Source: Neodiprion pinetum
Taxonomy: Eukaryota > Arthropoda > Insecta > Hymenoptera > Diprionidae
DNA length: 64,000 nucleotides
Reading direction: 5' to 3'
NCBI RefSeq assembly: GCF_021155775.2
Contig: NC_060235.2
Coordinates: 24,499,598 to 24,563,597, forward strand
Position numbers and translations under genes: made by a program. Each line of letters starts with the position of its first letter. Position 1 is the first letter of the stretch. This document shows positions 50,301 to 62,300 of the stretch, piece after piece. The notes under the pieces are model-generated. The model had not been told where the DNA came from, did not search any database, and was given only the letters and a program-made list of their open reading frames with translations.

Positions 50301-53300
50301 GAAAAATCATTTCGTACATCTTAAATTACAGAAAGATGACTCCACCGATTTGGATAAAAATTGAATAATCCATCAATTATGTATTAGGTAGTGACGTGTC
50401 ACAATACTTTTTGAATTGCTACTATTCCCGCTCAGATATTTTCTGAAGATATGACACGTTTGCTTTAATATCTCTTGTTTTCGAATTACGAAGTGGTGGC
50501 AGTTCGAATTTCGAAAAAGTTCACAATAAAAATTTTTCACGAATTTTCCCAGAGTTTGATACACGACCTTTCGTTTTCACTTTATTATAATTCACTGTTA
50601 TTTATTTAGCAGTAATTCATTCTGGAACACTTTACTTGATTGTTCAAATGGTCTTCTCATGTGTATTCATCACTTCCACAGTATCATTAACCAGTTCAAC
50701 ATTTTTTTCATTTGACAATTTGCCCTGGTCTCCTGCACTCGAGGATCTAACAAATTAAACTGAGCTGTTTAAAATTAGGAATGCGATCATCCAGCCGTAT
50801 TTAATTGACAGGTATCTGTCAACGTACTCACGATCAGTACCGAAGTTCTCTGTCGACTGGCAGCTCTCGCTCCAGCGCGATCGTTTATACAATTAGAAAA
50901 CCCCCCCTTCCATCGTCAAGCGCAGCGCGGGGAGGGGTGCGCACGCAACCGATAATGCTCGACATTCCGAGAATCTTGATTTCAGTATAAATTAAATCTG
51001 TACTTATTTATTTGTTATTTATTACTTATATATTATTTAGTGCTACGGTAAATAACCCACAATGTAGTATTTTTGAATCAAGATTCCGCAGGATGGAACA
51101 AATATCTTCATTTCATTCGTCATCACGACTCCGAATTTTATTTCGAATCTCAGAGAGAAGAAACCCTCCTCTGATTGTACTAATTTTAATTCTCTGTTTC
51201 TCTCCGTCCCTCTCTCTCGTTCCCATGCTCGCGACGCTAAAATCGGTCCCAGGTTAACACGCGGTTTACCTGTGCACGAGTGAATGATCCGACAAATCTC
51301 GGAAGCAACTTCCGCGAGGGATCTAACGCACACCCAGGGCTATTCTAAAGAACGCCCGCGGCCGTATGGCTTATCGGTTTAGGGGATCCATGTCTCCCAG
51401 TGCCTTTCGAGATTTCTAGGCAACGAGAGAGAGAGGTTCATATTCTTTGCAGTTAAATATTATTTTATTATTCCTGCGCAACCTTTTACAAATTTTCATT
51501 TATGAATGATCGTCCTCTCTGAATAAAACAATTTTAAAATTCTCACCAAAGAACATTTCATATGGAAAGGCAAACAAATTCTGGACAAGACCTTTTGCGC
51601 GCAGCAGATTTCCTGCGATTCCGTGATCGGAATTTATTGATTGTTCGTTTTGTGAAAATCAGGTCGTGACTATCAATCAGTTCACGTTTCTACATATTGA
51701 AATATTTCCACCAAAGGAAAACATCAATAGCGAAGATTTAAGTATAAATGCCTTATGAAACATTTTCATAACTTAATTTTTATTTTAATTTTAATATGAC
51801 AACAAATGAAATCTGACAATCGAGACAAAGTAATGACAATAACTGAACGGAAACGCTAGTAATCAAGTAATAGTAATTGGAACATATTAATTTAGATGAA
51901 CCAGTTACAATAATTAAATAATAACAACTAAACAGCAACATCTGGCTAGTCTATGTTTTGTGTATCTTGAAATTGGGACGCCTGGCACATAGAAAATTTG
52001 CGGAACCTATTTTTTTTATAAGGAAACGTTGCGAACACTAAGGAAATCAATTGACGAATTCGAAAAATTGCGCGCAGATCTAAATTTTTTAAATCATTTT
52101 TTTCCCACTAAAATATCTCAATTTTCCATACAACACGCTACCAAGCTTAACATGGCCTAAAATTCAGTTTACGCGTTACGTATTCAAAAATTTAAATTGC
52201 CAAAAAGATTTAATTGTGATACTAGGTAGATATGGAATCTTAAATTATCTCTGTAGAAATAGACAATTGATTTGGAAGAAGCCGTAGTATGGAAAGAGTA
52301 ATAATAAAAGAGTTGTGTTACTTACATGAGCATTTCCATGTCAAGTCGTAATAGTCTTTGATCTTGAATATTTTTATCTCGTTCAATCATTGTATCTATG
52401 TTCGTTGTAGTCTACTAGAACGAAACATATTTGACTATTCTGCTCTAGGTCCATTTTTTCAAAGTTTTAAGTACCTAAAGTTTTGAAACAACTGTGAAAA
52501 CAATCGCGAATGACCTGCTGGGACATCTTACAATTTTTGGTTCAGTTTACTTGCATTAGTTGTCGGTAGGTTTTTTTTACAGCCACTGAAGCACTTCAAC
52601 GAAACCACAATTTTAACTTTCAGCCCTGTAACTCAGCTCAATAACAAACACATCACTCTAATTCTTGATCGATTCTCTATTTGTGAACCACATCTCAAGT
52701 GAGGGTAGTCTAACGTTTCAAAAATTTGGAATGCCAACTGAGAGATCAATGTAGTTTATGGAGACGAAGAGTGTGTTTTACTAATCCATTTTTTTTTCTA
52801 ACTTCCTTTCGTTTTTCTTCTAACATACCTTTTGCAAACTTAGTTTTTAGCCTCCAACAAAGCTTCATGATACCGGAACTCGATAGTAAAAATTTAAAAA
52901 CTGATTGATCAGGTTTGAATTTTTCAAACGCTCTAACCGAAATATATCAAAAACTACACAAGTTGGGAAGCCATTTTTAGATTCAATTTGTAGATAGTCA
53001 AAATTTCTATAAAAAAGGTTAATACTATTGTACACCTAAATGTTCACCTTGTATTTATATACTAATTATAATTTATAGAAAATTTGGTTATTTACAAAAT
53101 GAAACCAAAAACAGCTTCCCAACTTATACAGTTTTCTACATATTTCAGTTAAGGTGTTTAGAAATATTTGACAAGACGAGTCACCTTTTAAAATTTTACT
53201 ACCGAGTTCCGGTTTCACGAGGTGCGTTTGAGGCTAAAAACTAAATTTCCCAAGGATACCTAAGCAGAAAACAAAAAAAAGTTTAAAAAAAATTTGGCCT

Positions 53301-56300
53301 GGTGTTTTACGCACCTCCGTGTTCGGATAAACTGAATATAACTCTTCCAGGTCTCTTTAGTCCTCTTCACCACCGTACTACTACACATTACACTCAGCAC
53401 TGCCCTTCCTAGTTATTTGTAGCACCGTGCTGACAAACAATAATGATGGTGAATGATGCTAGCATATTTTGAATACATGTAATGTATAATTCAAATGTTT
53501 AAGATACAGAGATTTGGCAGAGGTGGCTATCATATAAGCAGCAAAGTCAAACACAATAACCTACCTAATTGCAACGTTAAGCACAATAATGCAAAGTGTA
53601 AGCCAGGACATGAGTTAGAAATGTTTTATCCAATCTACTTTGTAAAAACAAAAAATGGCCAAGAGCGCATAGAGAACAAGAAAGTAAAGCTAACTTGCAC
53701 AGGTAAATCTAGTGACGACAGGGTTGATTGGTAGCGATCACACGTTAAATAGGCAACTTAGTGCTGTGTGTGAAAATATAAGATATTCTCGTTCAATAAT
53801 TCATCTGCTTTGTTGTTTGTAGGGTAGTTAAGAGGCAGGTGTAAGTTCAATATTGGTGCTGTATAATTTATGGTTGGCTAAACTTGTCACATTTCATATT
53901 ATGGTTGGTGGCGACGTTGGTTGTAGTGGTTATGATGGTGGTGGTGACGGTGGTAGTAGCAGTGAGGTTAAATCTTGCGTTTTACCCTCGCATCTTTTAT
54001 AAACGCCTTCGTGTAGCACTGAAACTTTGTAGAATTAGAGGGTATCTTTCACTTTCTTGACTAATCTGTCTAGCTGCCTGGGGCGCTGTACAGCCAACCG
54101 AGATATGAGCTCAGTAGACACGCTACAGTGGCAGGACAAAGCGTGCCACATGAACGTGACACCACCATTCGCATTGTTCTCTGTTTCTATAAATTACAAA
54201 TTGGCTCCTAATTTCCTTTGGAGTACTCACAAAAAAAAGTGAAGCCTTCCTTTGATCGCAATTTGATTTCGATTGATTAATTTTCAAAACCACGTCTAAA
54301 TTTTGGCTTCAATATAAAATGCCTATCCCTAATGAAAAGCACGTGAAAAAATTACTTGAAAACGCTGAAATTAAAGTTGATAAGCTAGAGTAGGATAGGA
54401 TTTGTAGATATTAAGGAACAGTGATGTGTGGGCATGTCGAAAACTTCACCTCTGACAGCGGATGAGAGTTTAATAATTATTTATGCTAGGGGAATAAAAA
54501 AAATTGACCACGTACTTCGGTCCAATTGCGGTATCGATTACCTACGTTTGAATACATTCTGTAAACCATTCTTTCGCCTGGGGTCACCTGAACAATAATG
54601 TCCCATAACGATATAGTATATTGATGCTCTCCATTTGATCAAAAGATTGTCGCTTCAGTACATCATCAAGTATTGACTTTGCATCGTGATCTGCATGTTT
54701 TAATTCTTACCCATGCGTCAGCCTCTGCAAATGGCTGTACTTACACCAATTTTTCAATACTACGTACGATTTTCAGAGTATATTTTTATAAAATCACTTC
54801 TCCTGCGAACACCTTGCACCTTGCTTCAGAACACTTTGCGAAACACTTTTGGTGTCCCAGATACTTCGATACTATAGATTATTGTTTTTCTTTTTCTTTT
54901 TTCTATTATTTTATTTTAGTGGTCACAGAATTTATTTTTTTGTCTCAACTACTTCTGCTTTCGCATAGTACACTAGACATTGGTCATGGGCAAAAGCTTC
55001 TATTCTACTCATAATTTGATTGGCTATTTCTAGCAAACTCTAGGTGCATCCCATCGCAAAGTCTTCAGCACCAGCATTTGGTCTAGGGACATTGAGCTTG
55101 ATATACTAAAACTTTTTGTGAATATATCTGCAACTCTAGCGGTCTTCTCTGAGCTTGCGATACGTGTTTCCAGAATCTTGCTATAAAATTTTCAAGTGTC
55201 AGTAATGCACGGTTAGGCTGCGGAAAATTGTAAGCATTGCGCAAGTCAGTAAATACAAAAAACTTACTTCCAGTATGTAACAAATATTTCTCCAGGATTC
55301 TTCAGGTGTTTTGAATCAACACCAAATGCTTATGAATTGCAACTTCCTGTATCTTGAGGAGGAGAGTGTTTCGTGAAACTTTCCGTTAACCTTTCACAAA
55401 TTTTTGATTAAACTGATATTAGTATGAAATTACAGATGAAAACACTGACATTCGAAATTTCACCAAAGTCTCTCTTGTCTATAGAAACATCAACAAGTAG
55501 GGAAACTGCAGTAATTATAAGTGCACAATTAAGCATATAATCTAAGTAGTATAAAAGCCATTACTTACCACTTGTTTTTATTTTTGCTATTCTTGACTTT
55601 CGCTTTTGCCATCGGTCATATTTTTAACTCCCAAAACGTACTTCATTCATTAATGCCCTCAATCCTGAATCATATCAGGCTGTTAGACTTTGCAAGCTTC
55701 TTTTCCTACGACCTTGTGATGCACCAAACCCAAATTAAAGTTTTGCGAAGTGTGTCATATGTAACTATATAGAGTGAACGGGTTAATTACCTTGACCTTT
55801 ACCTTTTCTTACGTTTTTCATAACTTTTAACATTATGTAGACTTACAAAGTTCCTAACTTTCGGTTTCTTTCTTATGTTCTTTTCCTTCTTTTTTTTTCA
55901 AGTATTATTATCTCTCAGAATTCACGAATCTTTTTTTGTCAGTTTCAATTAAACATCCCGAATTTGCGACTTCTAGTTTAGTTTTTTTTTATGAATGATC
56001 GATATGGGCCTTAGTGAAAATAGCTGACTTCAGAAGATTTCAGTAAATCCGATGGATGAATTCGTGCCATTTCACTTGCCTTGTCACCGCTTGTCTAAGG
56101 AAAAGGGTTATTGAAGTTGTTGTTGAATTGAAGTTTTTGTGGCAACTTCGATCTAAATATATGCATGGGTGTATTCGGGTATCTGTGAGGAATAACTTGT
56201 AGACGTTTTTTCGATAAACTTCGATATCTAAATCTTTTTTGGTACGGTGTTACCAGGATTGAGTCATCAAGAAAATCAAAAAAACAACTTAACATTATTA

Positions 56301-59300
56301 TTAAGTATCAAAGATGCTCCTATTTAATATAGGAGCTTTGCATAGCTTTATAAATTCACCTTTTAAAAGTTTTGGGTTTTTAGGATATCTGGTTCTGTTG
56401 GATTTTTTATTTTTTCACGCCCTTGACAATGTATGGATAGTATCAAATGGCGGGTATATGGCCCAATATCAACCACATGTACTAGGTCACATTAATGCCG
56501 TTATTTTGCATTATTTTATTGGATAAAATTCCAATATGAGAACATGAAGATAAAAATTGTGATGAATTTTACTCAGAATATTCTGGTAAAGGTATCATCT
56601 TATCGCAAAAATAGCTCGTTTTTAACATCATCTGCTCCATTCATTATCATAGTAATTGATTTAGATTCACAACGATCAAGAAATTTTATTTCATGATGTA
56701 ATGTGCATATATCAGGCTAATGCGTGCTAAAACAGATCAAGTAATAGTAAAACAGACAAACAGAATCTGTACAATGAAAATGGTCAAATGTGGTGATCCG
56801 AGAGAACACCTAGTTGTGCTTTAAAGCAGTATAAAACCTTGGTAATGAAACAGTTCGTGATCCGGGTTTGATTCCCAAATCATTCCATAAATTTTCTCAT
56901 AAAAATGCTGCCTTTTTAACAATGGCAAGTAGTATGTTTTTTTATGCTAAACAATTCCCTTGGTTCCTGTATGAGTTTCGTTTATCCGGAAAATTTCACG
57001 CCGCATAATTTTAACGAAAAGTTAAAATTTCTGCTAAGCTGCGCTCCGATATTACTAACCTTACTAACTGTAGTTTTATTTTGTTCACGACTTTTCGTGC
57101 TTAAACTTAAGTCAACTTGGGTCCTTGCTTCCAAATACCGCGTTAACGATGCTTTTATTTTGTCCCTAATGGTAGTTTTATGATTTTCTGACATTTTGTA
57201 TGCTCAAGATCGAATCGCTGTGCGATATTTAGAGTATACGATTAAAATTGATACAGGTTTTTGTGATACCGTGGACAATTTATAATAAAACTCTCACATA
57301 GATGTATAGATGAATATTTAGTAACACGAAAAACCAAGAATGATTACGGCTTATATCGCGTCTGTGACGATGAAGAAGGCATTCATTTTTAAGGATGAAT
57401 GAGCTCCATCTTTTAATTCAAAAGTTGCGAAAACAGAAGAGAAAAAATTTTAAAAAGACTTCCAGCCACGTCATTTGCGCCAAAGATAGTCAACACAAAT
57501 AGAACAATATTCCTACTATGTAATAGAAATGAATTTACAAATTCTAACAACAAAAGCTGATCGTAAGAGATTCACAATTGGTGAAAATGTTTTACAATTA
57601 GAACTTTCAAAATAATTGAACTTTGGTATTTTTGATCCAATTCTAATGTTTTTAGACTTATTTTGTTCACCAGAGAGGTCTCCAGAGCAATTTCTGTCAC
57701 TTCTTGTTCACTCAATGGTAATTTATGTAGTTCGCACTTTTTTCGATTTACGGTATCGTTGTCAGTTCTGTTTTCCGATTTTGTTAATTTCTCTATTTCT
57801 CGTAGAAATTCGAGAAATAAGTTGTTTTTTTTTTGCAGGCGGAAAAATGTTTTCAGTTGTTGACATGATTATCATCCTTCAAATTGATAGTAGTAAAGGG
57901 GTATTTTACAAGTTTCATATATATTTTTGTTTTATTTTTTTGTAATTTAAATTTTGGTGGTGAGAAATCAATTAAAACATCAAGTTGAATTCATCGGTCA
58001 GTGTAAACTTTGAATAATTCTAAAGTAGTCTCACAATAGTAATATTAATAAGTTCTAAAATTGTGGGAAAAATTGTTTGTATTTAGACCAGAAGGGACAA
58101 TTCTATGGAAGAAACTGCTTGAATGTTATTCAAATGATTCTTGTATCGGATTATTTAAACATATATGTGTAAAAATGAATTGAAAAAAAAATGATAGAAA
58201 ACAGTGAACTGATGCCAACAATTATTGCATACGTAGGTACTGGCATTTTCTAAAGATTCAGTTTGTCCAAAAAATTGCATCTCATTTCCAGGGTCTGTTT
58301 TTTTTCTACTCAACTAATTGTAATTGGTCTGATTAAAATGTAATCAGTAGTTTTTTTTTTTTTTTTTGAAGACAATATTATGAATTTCCACATCTGGGCT
58401 GATTTGATTTTTTTTTTTTTTTAGCACAAAAATCTTAAACTTGAAAAATATCCATTAACCAACCAATAATTACAAAGTTAATTTCACCTCTGATAAACGT
58501 TTTTCCCCCGCAGAAAAAAAACGTAAGTTAAATTTCCATAGAAAATAATACATCAAAAAATGAACAAAATTACAGGTAGACACCACAAGACCTTTCTTTG
58601 GGTGTCATAAAAGTTCAATGCATATAGGATAAAAAAAAAAAAATAAAACAAATTCAAATTATTACGTAATGATTATCATTCATGTGCCGTCAAAAAATGA
58701 GTGTATCTTTTCGGTACAATGATATACGAATAGCGCCAAGTAAACTCTCACAGAAATAAAAACTTCACAGCAGTCAGTTTTATACACTTCGTGTACGACT
58801 CATTCTTCATGAGTGAAAATTCTAATAATATACAGAGTGGCCCGAAAAAGTTGCTTCAAGTAAAGCACAAAATACCCGTGAGCAATCCAACAGATTAGAA
58901 CCTGACTTGGATATGACATGCTTCAAACCCTGCAAGCACCTTTATTGAGCTTAAATTTTTAACTTTGGTCTGTGGTGCCTTCATAATAACTACTTAATAT
59001 TTCTCATCGCTGACTAAAGTGCGTCTATGAATATGTTTGAGGTTTTCGTTCTGAAACAGTAGAATGTTGGTGAGTTTCAGATAAATCCAAGATATTGATG
59101 CTAAGGAATGGCTGAGCTGACATGGAAAGCTCCACATAAATTATTATTGGTAGATGTATTATGCTATGTTTGTTATTGTGTAATGGAGCTATCGATCAAT
59201 TACTATGATGCTATAATAATCTATATATGCCACGTCTACACATATTCCCTCTACAATAATATGTCTCGAGCACCAATGCTCATTTATTTGGAAGAGTCGA

Positions 59301-62300
59301 TGCTTAGTTAATGGTCATGCATTAGTGACCTTAATTTTGCCTGTGAGTTGAGAATATTTTACATGGGTTAATCATATTATAACATGAATGTGTAAGTGTA
59401 CCAAGCAGTATTGTTAATTATAGAGAAAAAACAAAAAACTACGTTAATTGTAAAAATGTGTGAATGAGGCACCCCTTGAACCGACAGATACCCAAGGATT
59501 TACCAAGCACAACCCCAGTCACTGCAACAAGCGCACCTACCATCACCACCAAACCTGTCACAGCTATAACATCGACTGAAGTCTCTTCGGTAGTAACTAT
59601 GGCCAATAGCCAAAAGCAAATTGGACTTTTGGTCTCAGTCATCGGTGATAAATCACAGGAGAAGAGTGGGGTAACTGGTTCAACAACGGGAGTGTCAGGG
59701 GCGACATCTAGCAGTGTTCATCTAGTGGAGGTGTGTGCGGTGCAGGGACCGCCGAGGCAGCTAACATCTCTATCCCCAAGCCCTTCCCCAACACATTCCA
59801 CACCACCTTCTACGCCTAGACCTAATTCTATCAGCTCTGTGAATTCCATTAACAGCCTGGTACACCAAGAGGTAGCCGGTTGCCAGGCTAGAGTAGCACA
59901 GTCACCAGTCACACCTTGCACATCAGCTTCTTTCTGCAATTCCGGGGGCGGTGACGGTCAGCATCAAACATCACCATCCCAGCAACGTTCCGTACCTCTT
60001 CACCTTACCATCAGTACTAACACCACTACTAACAATCCGAACATCCCTCCGGCGTGCCCTGCTGCCAATTCTATACGCCAGCTATCCTCAATAGATCACC
60101 AGATTAGAGTACTGACCCCGTCTGAAATCATGCGCACACTCCCATCTCTCAGCCAGGAGCACTACGATCCGCCACCCACTGCAATTATTCACACTGTACC
60201 TGTACAGGCCCCGCCTATGGTGAGCCACCCATACTGTGCCTACAGTGTCTTGCCTTGCCATGTATTTAATCGAAGTCTAGTGATTTTTCTTTTTTCCATT
60301 TTCACATTAAAAAAAAAAAAAATTTGTCTTATTCTTTTGCAAATTTCATTTCAGTTTTATCATTTGTAGCCAGTGCAAAGGCTTTAGAACGATACTTTTG
60401 ATTATGGCTATCAAATTCTCCTCGTTTTTATTTCATTCTTGTATGCATAGTGTCCGTTCTCTCTATAGATATTTTATGATCATGCATTGATATGGAATGA
60501 TTATGATATTTGAAAATACCTCCAAATTTTTTAACATATCTACTCTCATTTTTAAGCATTACTTCGAATTTGACCTTGCATAAGGTTTTTTAACTACAAG
60601 TAAGGTAGCGTAAAGAAACATAATACACTGTAGTTTTTATATATGAACATTGGTAAAAGTGCACCAATCAGAGAATGAACTTCTTCGTTGAATCATTTCC
60701 TGCAAACCGCACTTGTTCGTTCAGTTCAATACTACTTACAATGACCCATTGTATCATATATCTGCGATGCAAGTATACATGATGCAATGTGATACAGAGT
60801 ATGTTCACCCTTTTTTTCCCGCGTACACGAGAGTATACTCACTCTCAGTATATCTGATATACTGTATTTTATCGATATTATTTCCAGGCATATGTATCTC
60901 TTTATTCACTATAGAGCACTACCTCAGATAATGATGACGCTTGAGTGTCATTGAGTATCGATTCTGAACGCACTTCTGCATTTACTAATAGTAACAAATC
61001 AGTTACAGAATTTTTGGTAACCTGAATTCCTTAAATTATTAATTTCTGAATAACCATCGCTTCACACATTCCATAAACTGTCTGTCATAAATTGATCAGG
61101 GTAGATAAAGGGAAAGAAGAAAACGTGACAGTAACTGGCAGTAAAAAATAAAAATAAAAAACAAATAAATAAATCATAGTCATGTAGGTCATAATATCTG
61201 AACGAAAGCCACCAAGTCTTATCAGCAAACCACCCCAAATTTGAACATTATTCGGAAATGTGACTGTCATTCATTTGCTTATTTCTTTGTTGGTGCTATT
61301 GCTATTGTTGATATTCTATATTATCCCGCAAGTATCGAGTCCTGTACATTACATCGTCTTCACAGGCAGTTGACTATATGAAAAGTTGCATTTTGCACAG
61401 GGATCTCAGACCATTCACTGATTGGCGCATTCATATCGAATCATGTGACAATATCTTACAGAGTCAAATATTTTTAAATTAGTGTAGCTATATCACTTTT
61501 TCGTGAAGAACGCAGCAGTGGCATGAGGCTGTTATAATAACACTACCATATATATACACAGAACTTATTACTCATGGAACATACTCTTATCATGATCCTG
61601 TCTGAATTAATTGTTTCTTTCATTTTTTTCATTATTTGGTATGATCATTTTACTCTTGAGATATCCTATCCTAGAGAACGCAGTTTTATTAGCTATGAAT
61701 TTACTATCTGTGACTGAAATTAGAATTGCCTGTGATGTACCACAGTATAAAACCGGTCCCACCACCAGGTTTTGAATAATAATATACTAGGCATGTTTTC
61801 TCCAGACCAGAATGAAGGAAGAGCCGATTCCCTATCTATAACAGTCGATAAGAATATTATAATTCGAACCCGGAGAAAACTTGTCCTGTATAAGACTCAC
61901 TGTTTAGAGAATTTATGATCAATTTTTTCAAAAAAAAAAATTTAATCTCACTGTGTTGAAGAAAAGCGGAAATTTCAGGACTACAAAACATTAATGTAGT
62001 CAGCTCCTTAGGTGGTAATATTGAAACGATCGTTTACATTTGTTGCATAGGAAATCTTTTTTTCGTGATATGTCGTTTAGGTGATTTTTTCGAATTTGAA
62101 AAGATATTTTTTCGTGTAACGTGCTTAGGGTTGTATTTTTTCGTCAGAACAAGGGTAAAACAAAAATGCAATACTCGAGTTGCCTACAGTTTTAGAATTA
62201 ATCCAGTTAATTCTCATGACCATTGAGTTCTAGAATTTGAAAACTTGGTGGATATTCAAATTGTAGTGAAAATTATAATAAGTAAATGATGGACTCAATA

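Larger units (their letters stand above)
49434..59487 (+). other. Large 10-kb intron of the KMT2C-like gene
   Basis: The donor GTATGA follows the HMG-box exon, and the acceptor precedes the Ser/Thr/Pro-rich exon. No coding exon with recognisable similarity was found. It contains a GC-richer block at 50.8-51.4 kb, a large imperfect palindrome at 52.8-53.3 kb and a GGTGGT-type microsatellite at 53.9 kb. The many short ORFs in it (for example 49770-50096 and 57616-57945) have AT-driven, Phe/Ile/Leu-rich translations and are regarded as noise. Confidence 0.6.

Noticed and set aside
53495..53734. 79-codon basic ORF in the 10-kb intron of the KMT2C-like gene
   Set aside because: The Lys/Asn-rich translation reflects A-rich DNA. 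There is no compatible splice phase needed between the flanking phase-0 exons and no similarity to a known protein.
56850..56885. tRNA B-box-like GGGTTTGATTCCC
   Set aside because: The T-arm stem pairs for only three bases, and no A box or acceptor stem can be built at the right distance upstream.
59464..59487. ATG at 59464 as an independent start of a separate gene for the Ser/Thr/Pro-rich frame
   Set aside because: The frame matches the phase of the flanking KMT2C-like exons exactly at a CAG acceptor (59487) and a GTGAGC donor (60220), so an internal exon explains it better. An alternative promoter cannot be fully excluded.
61860..61885. GGGTTCGAATTAT on the minus strand, tRNA B-box-like
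   Set aside because: The last bases do not match the GGTTCGANTCC consensus and no cloverleaf can be drawn around it.
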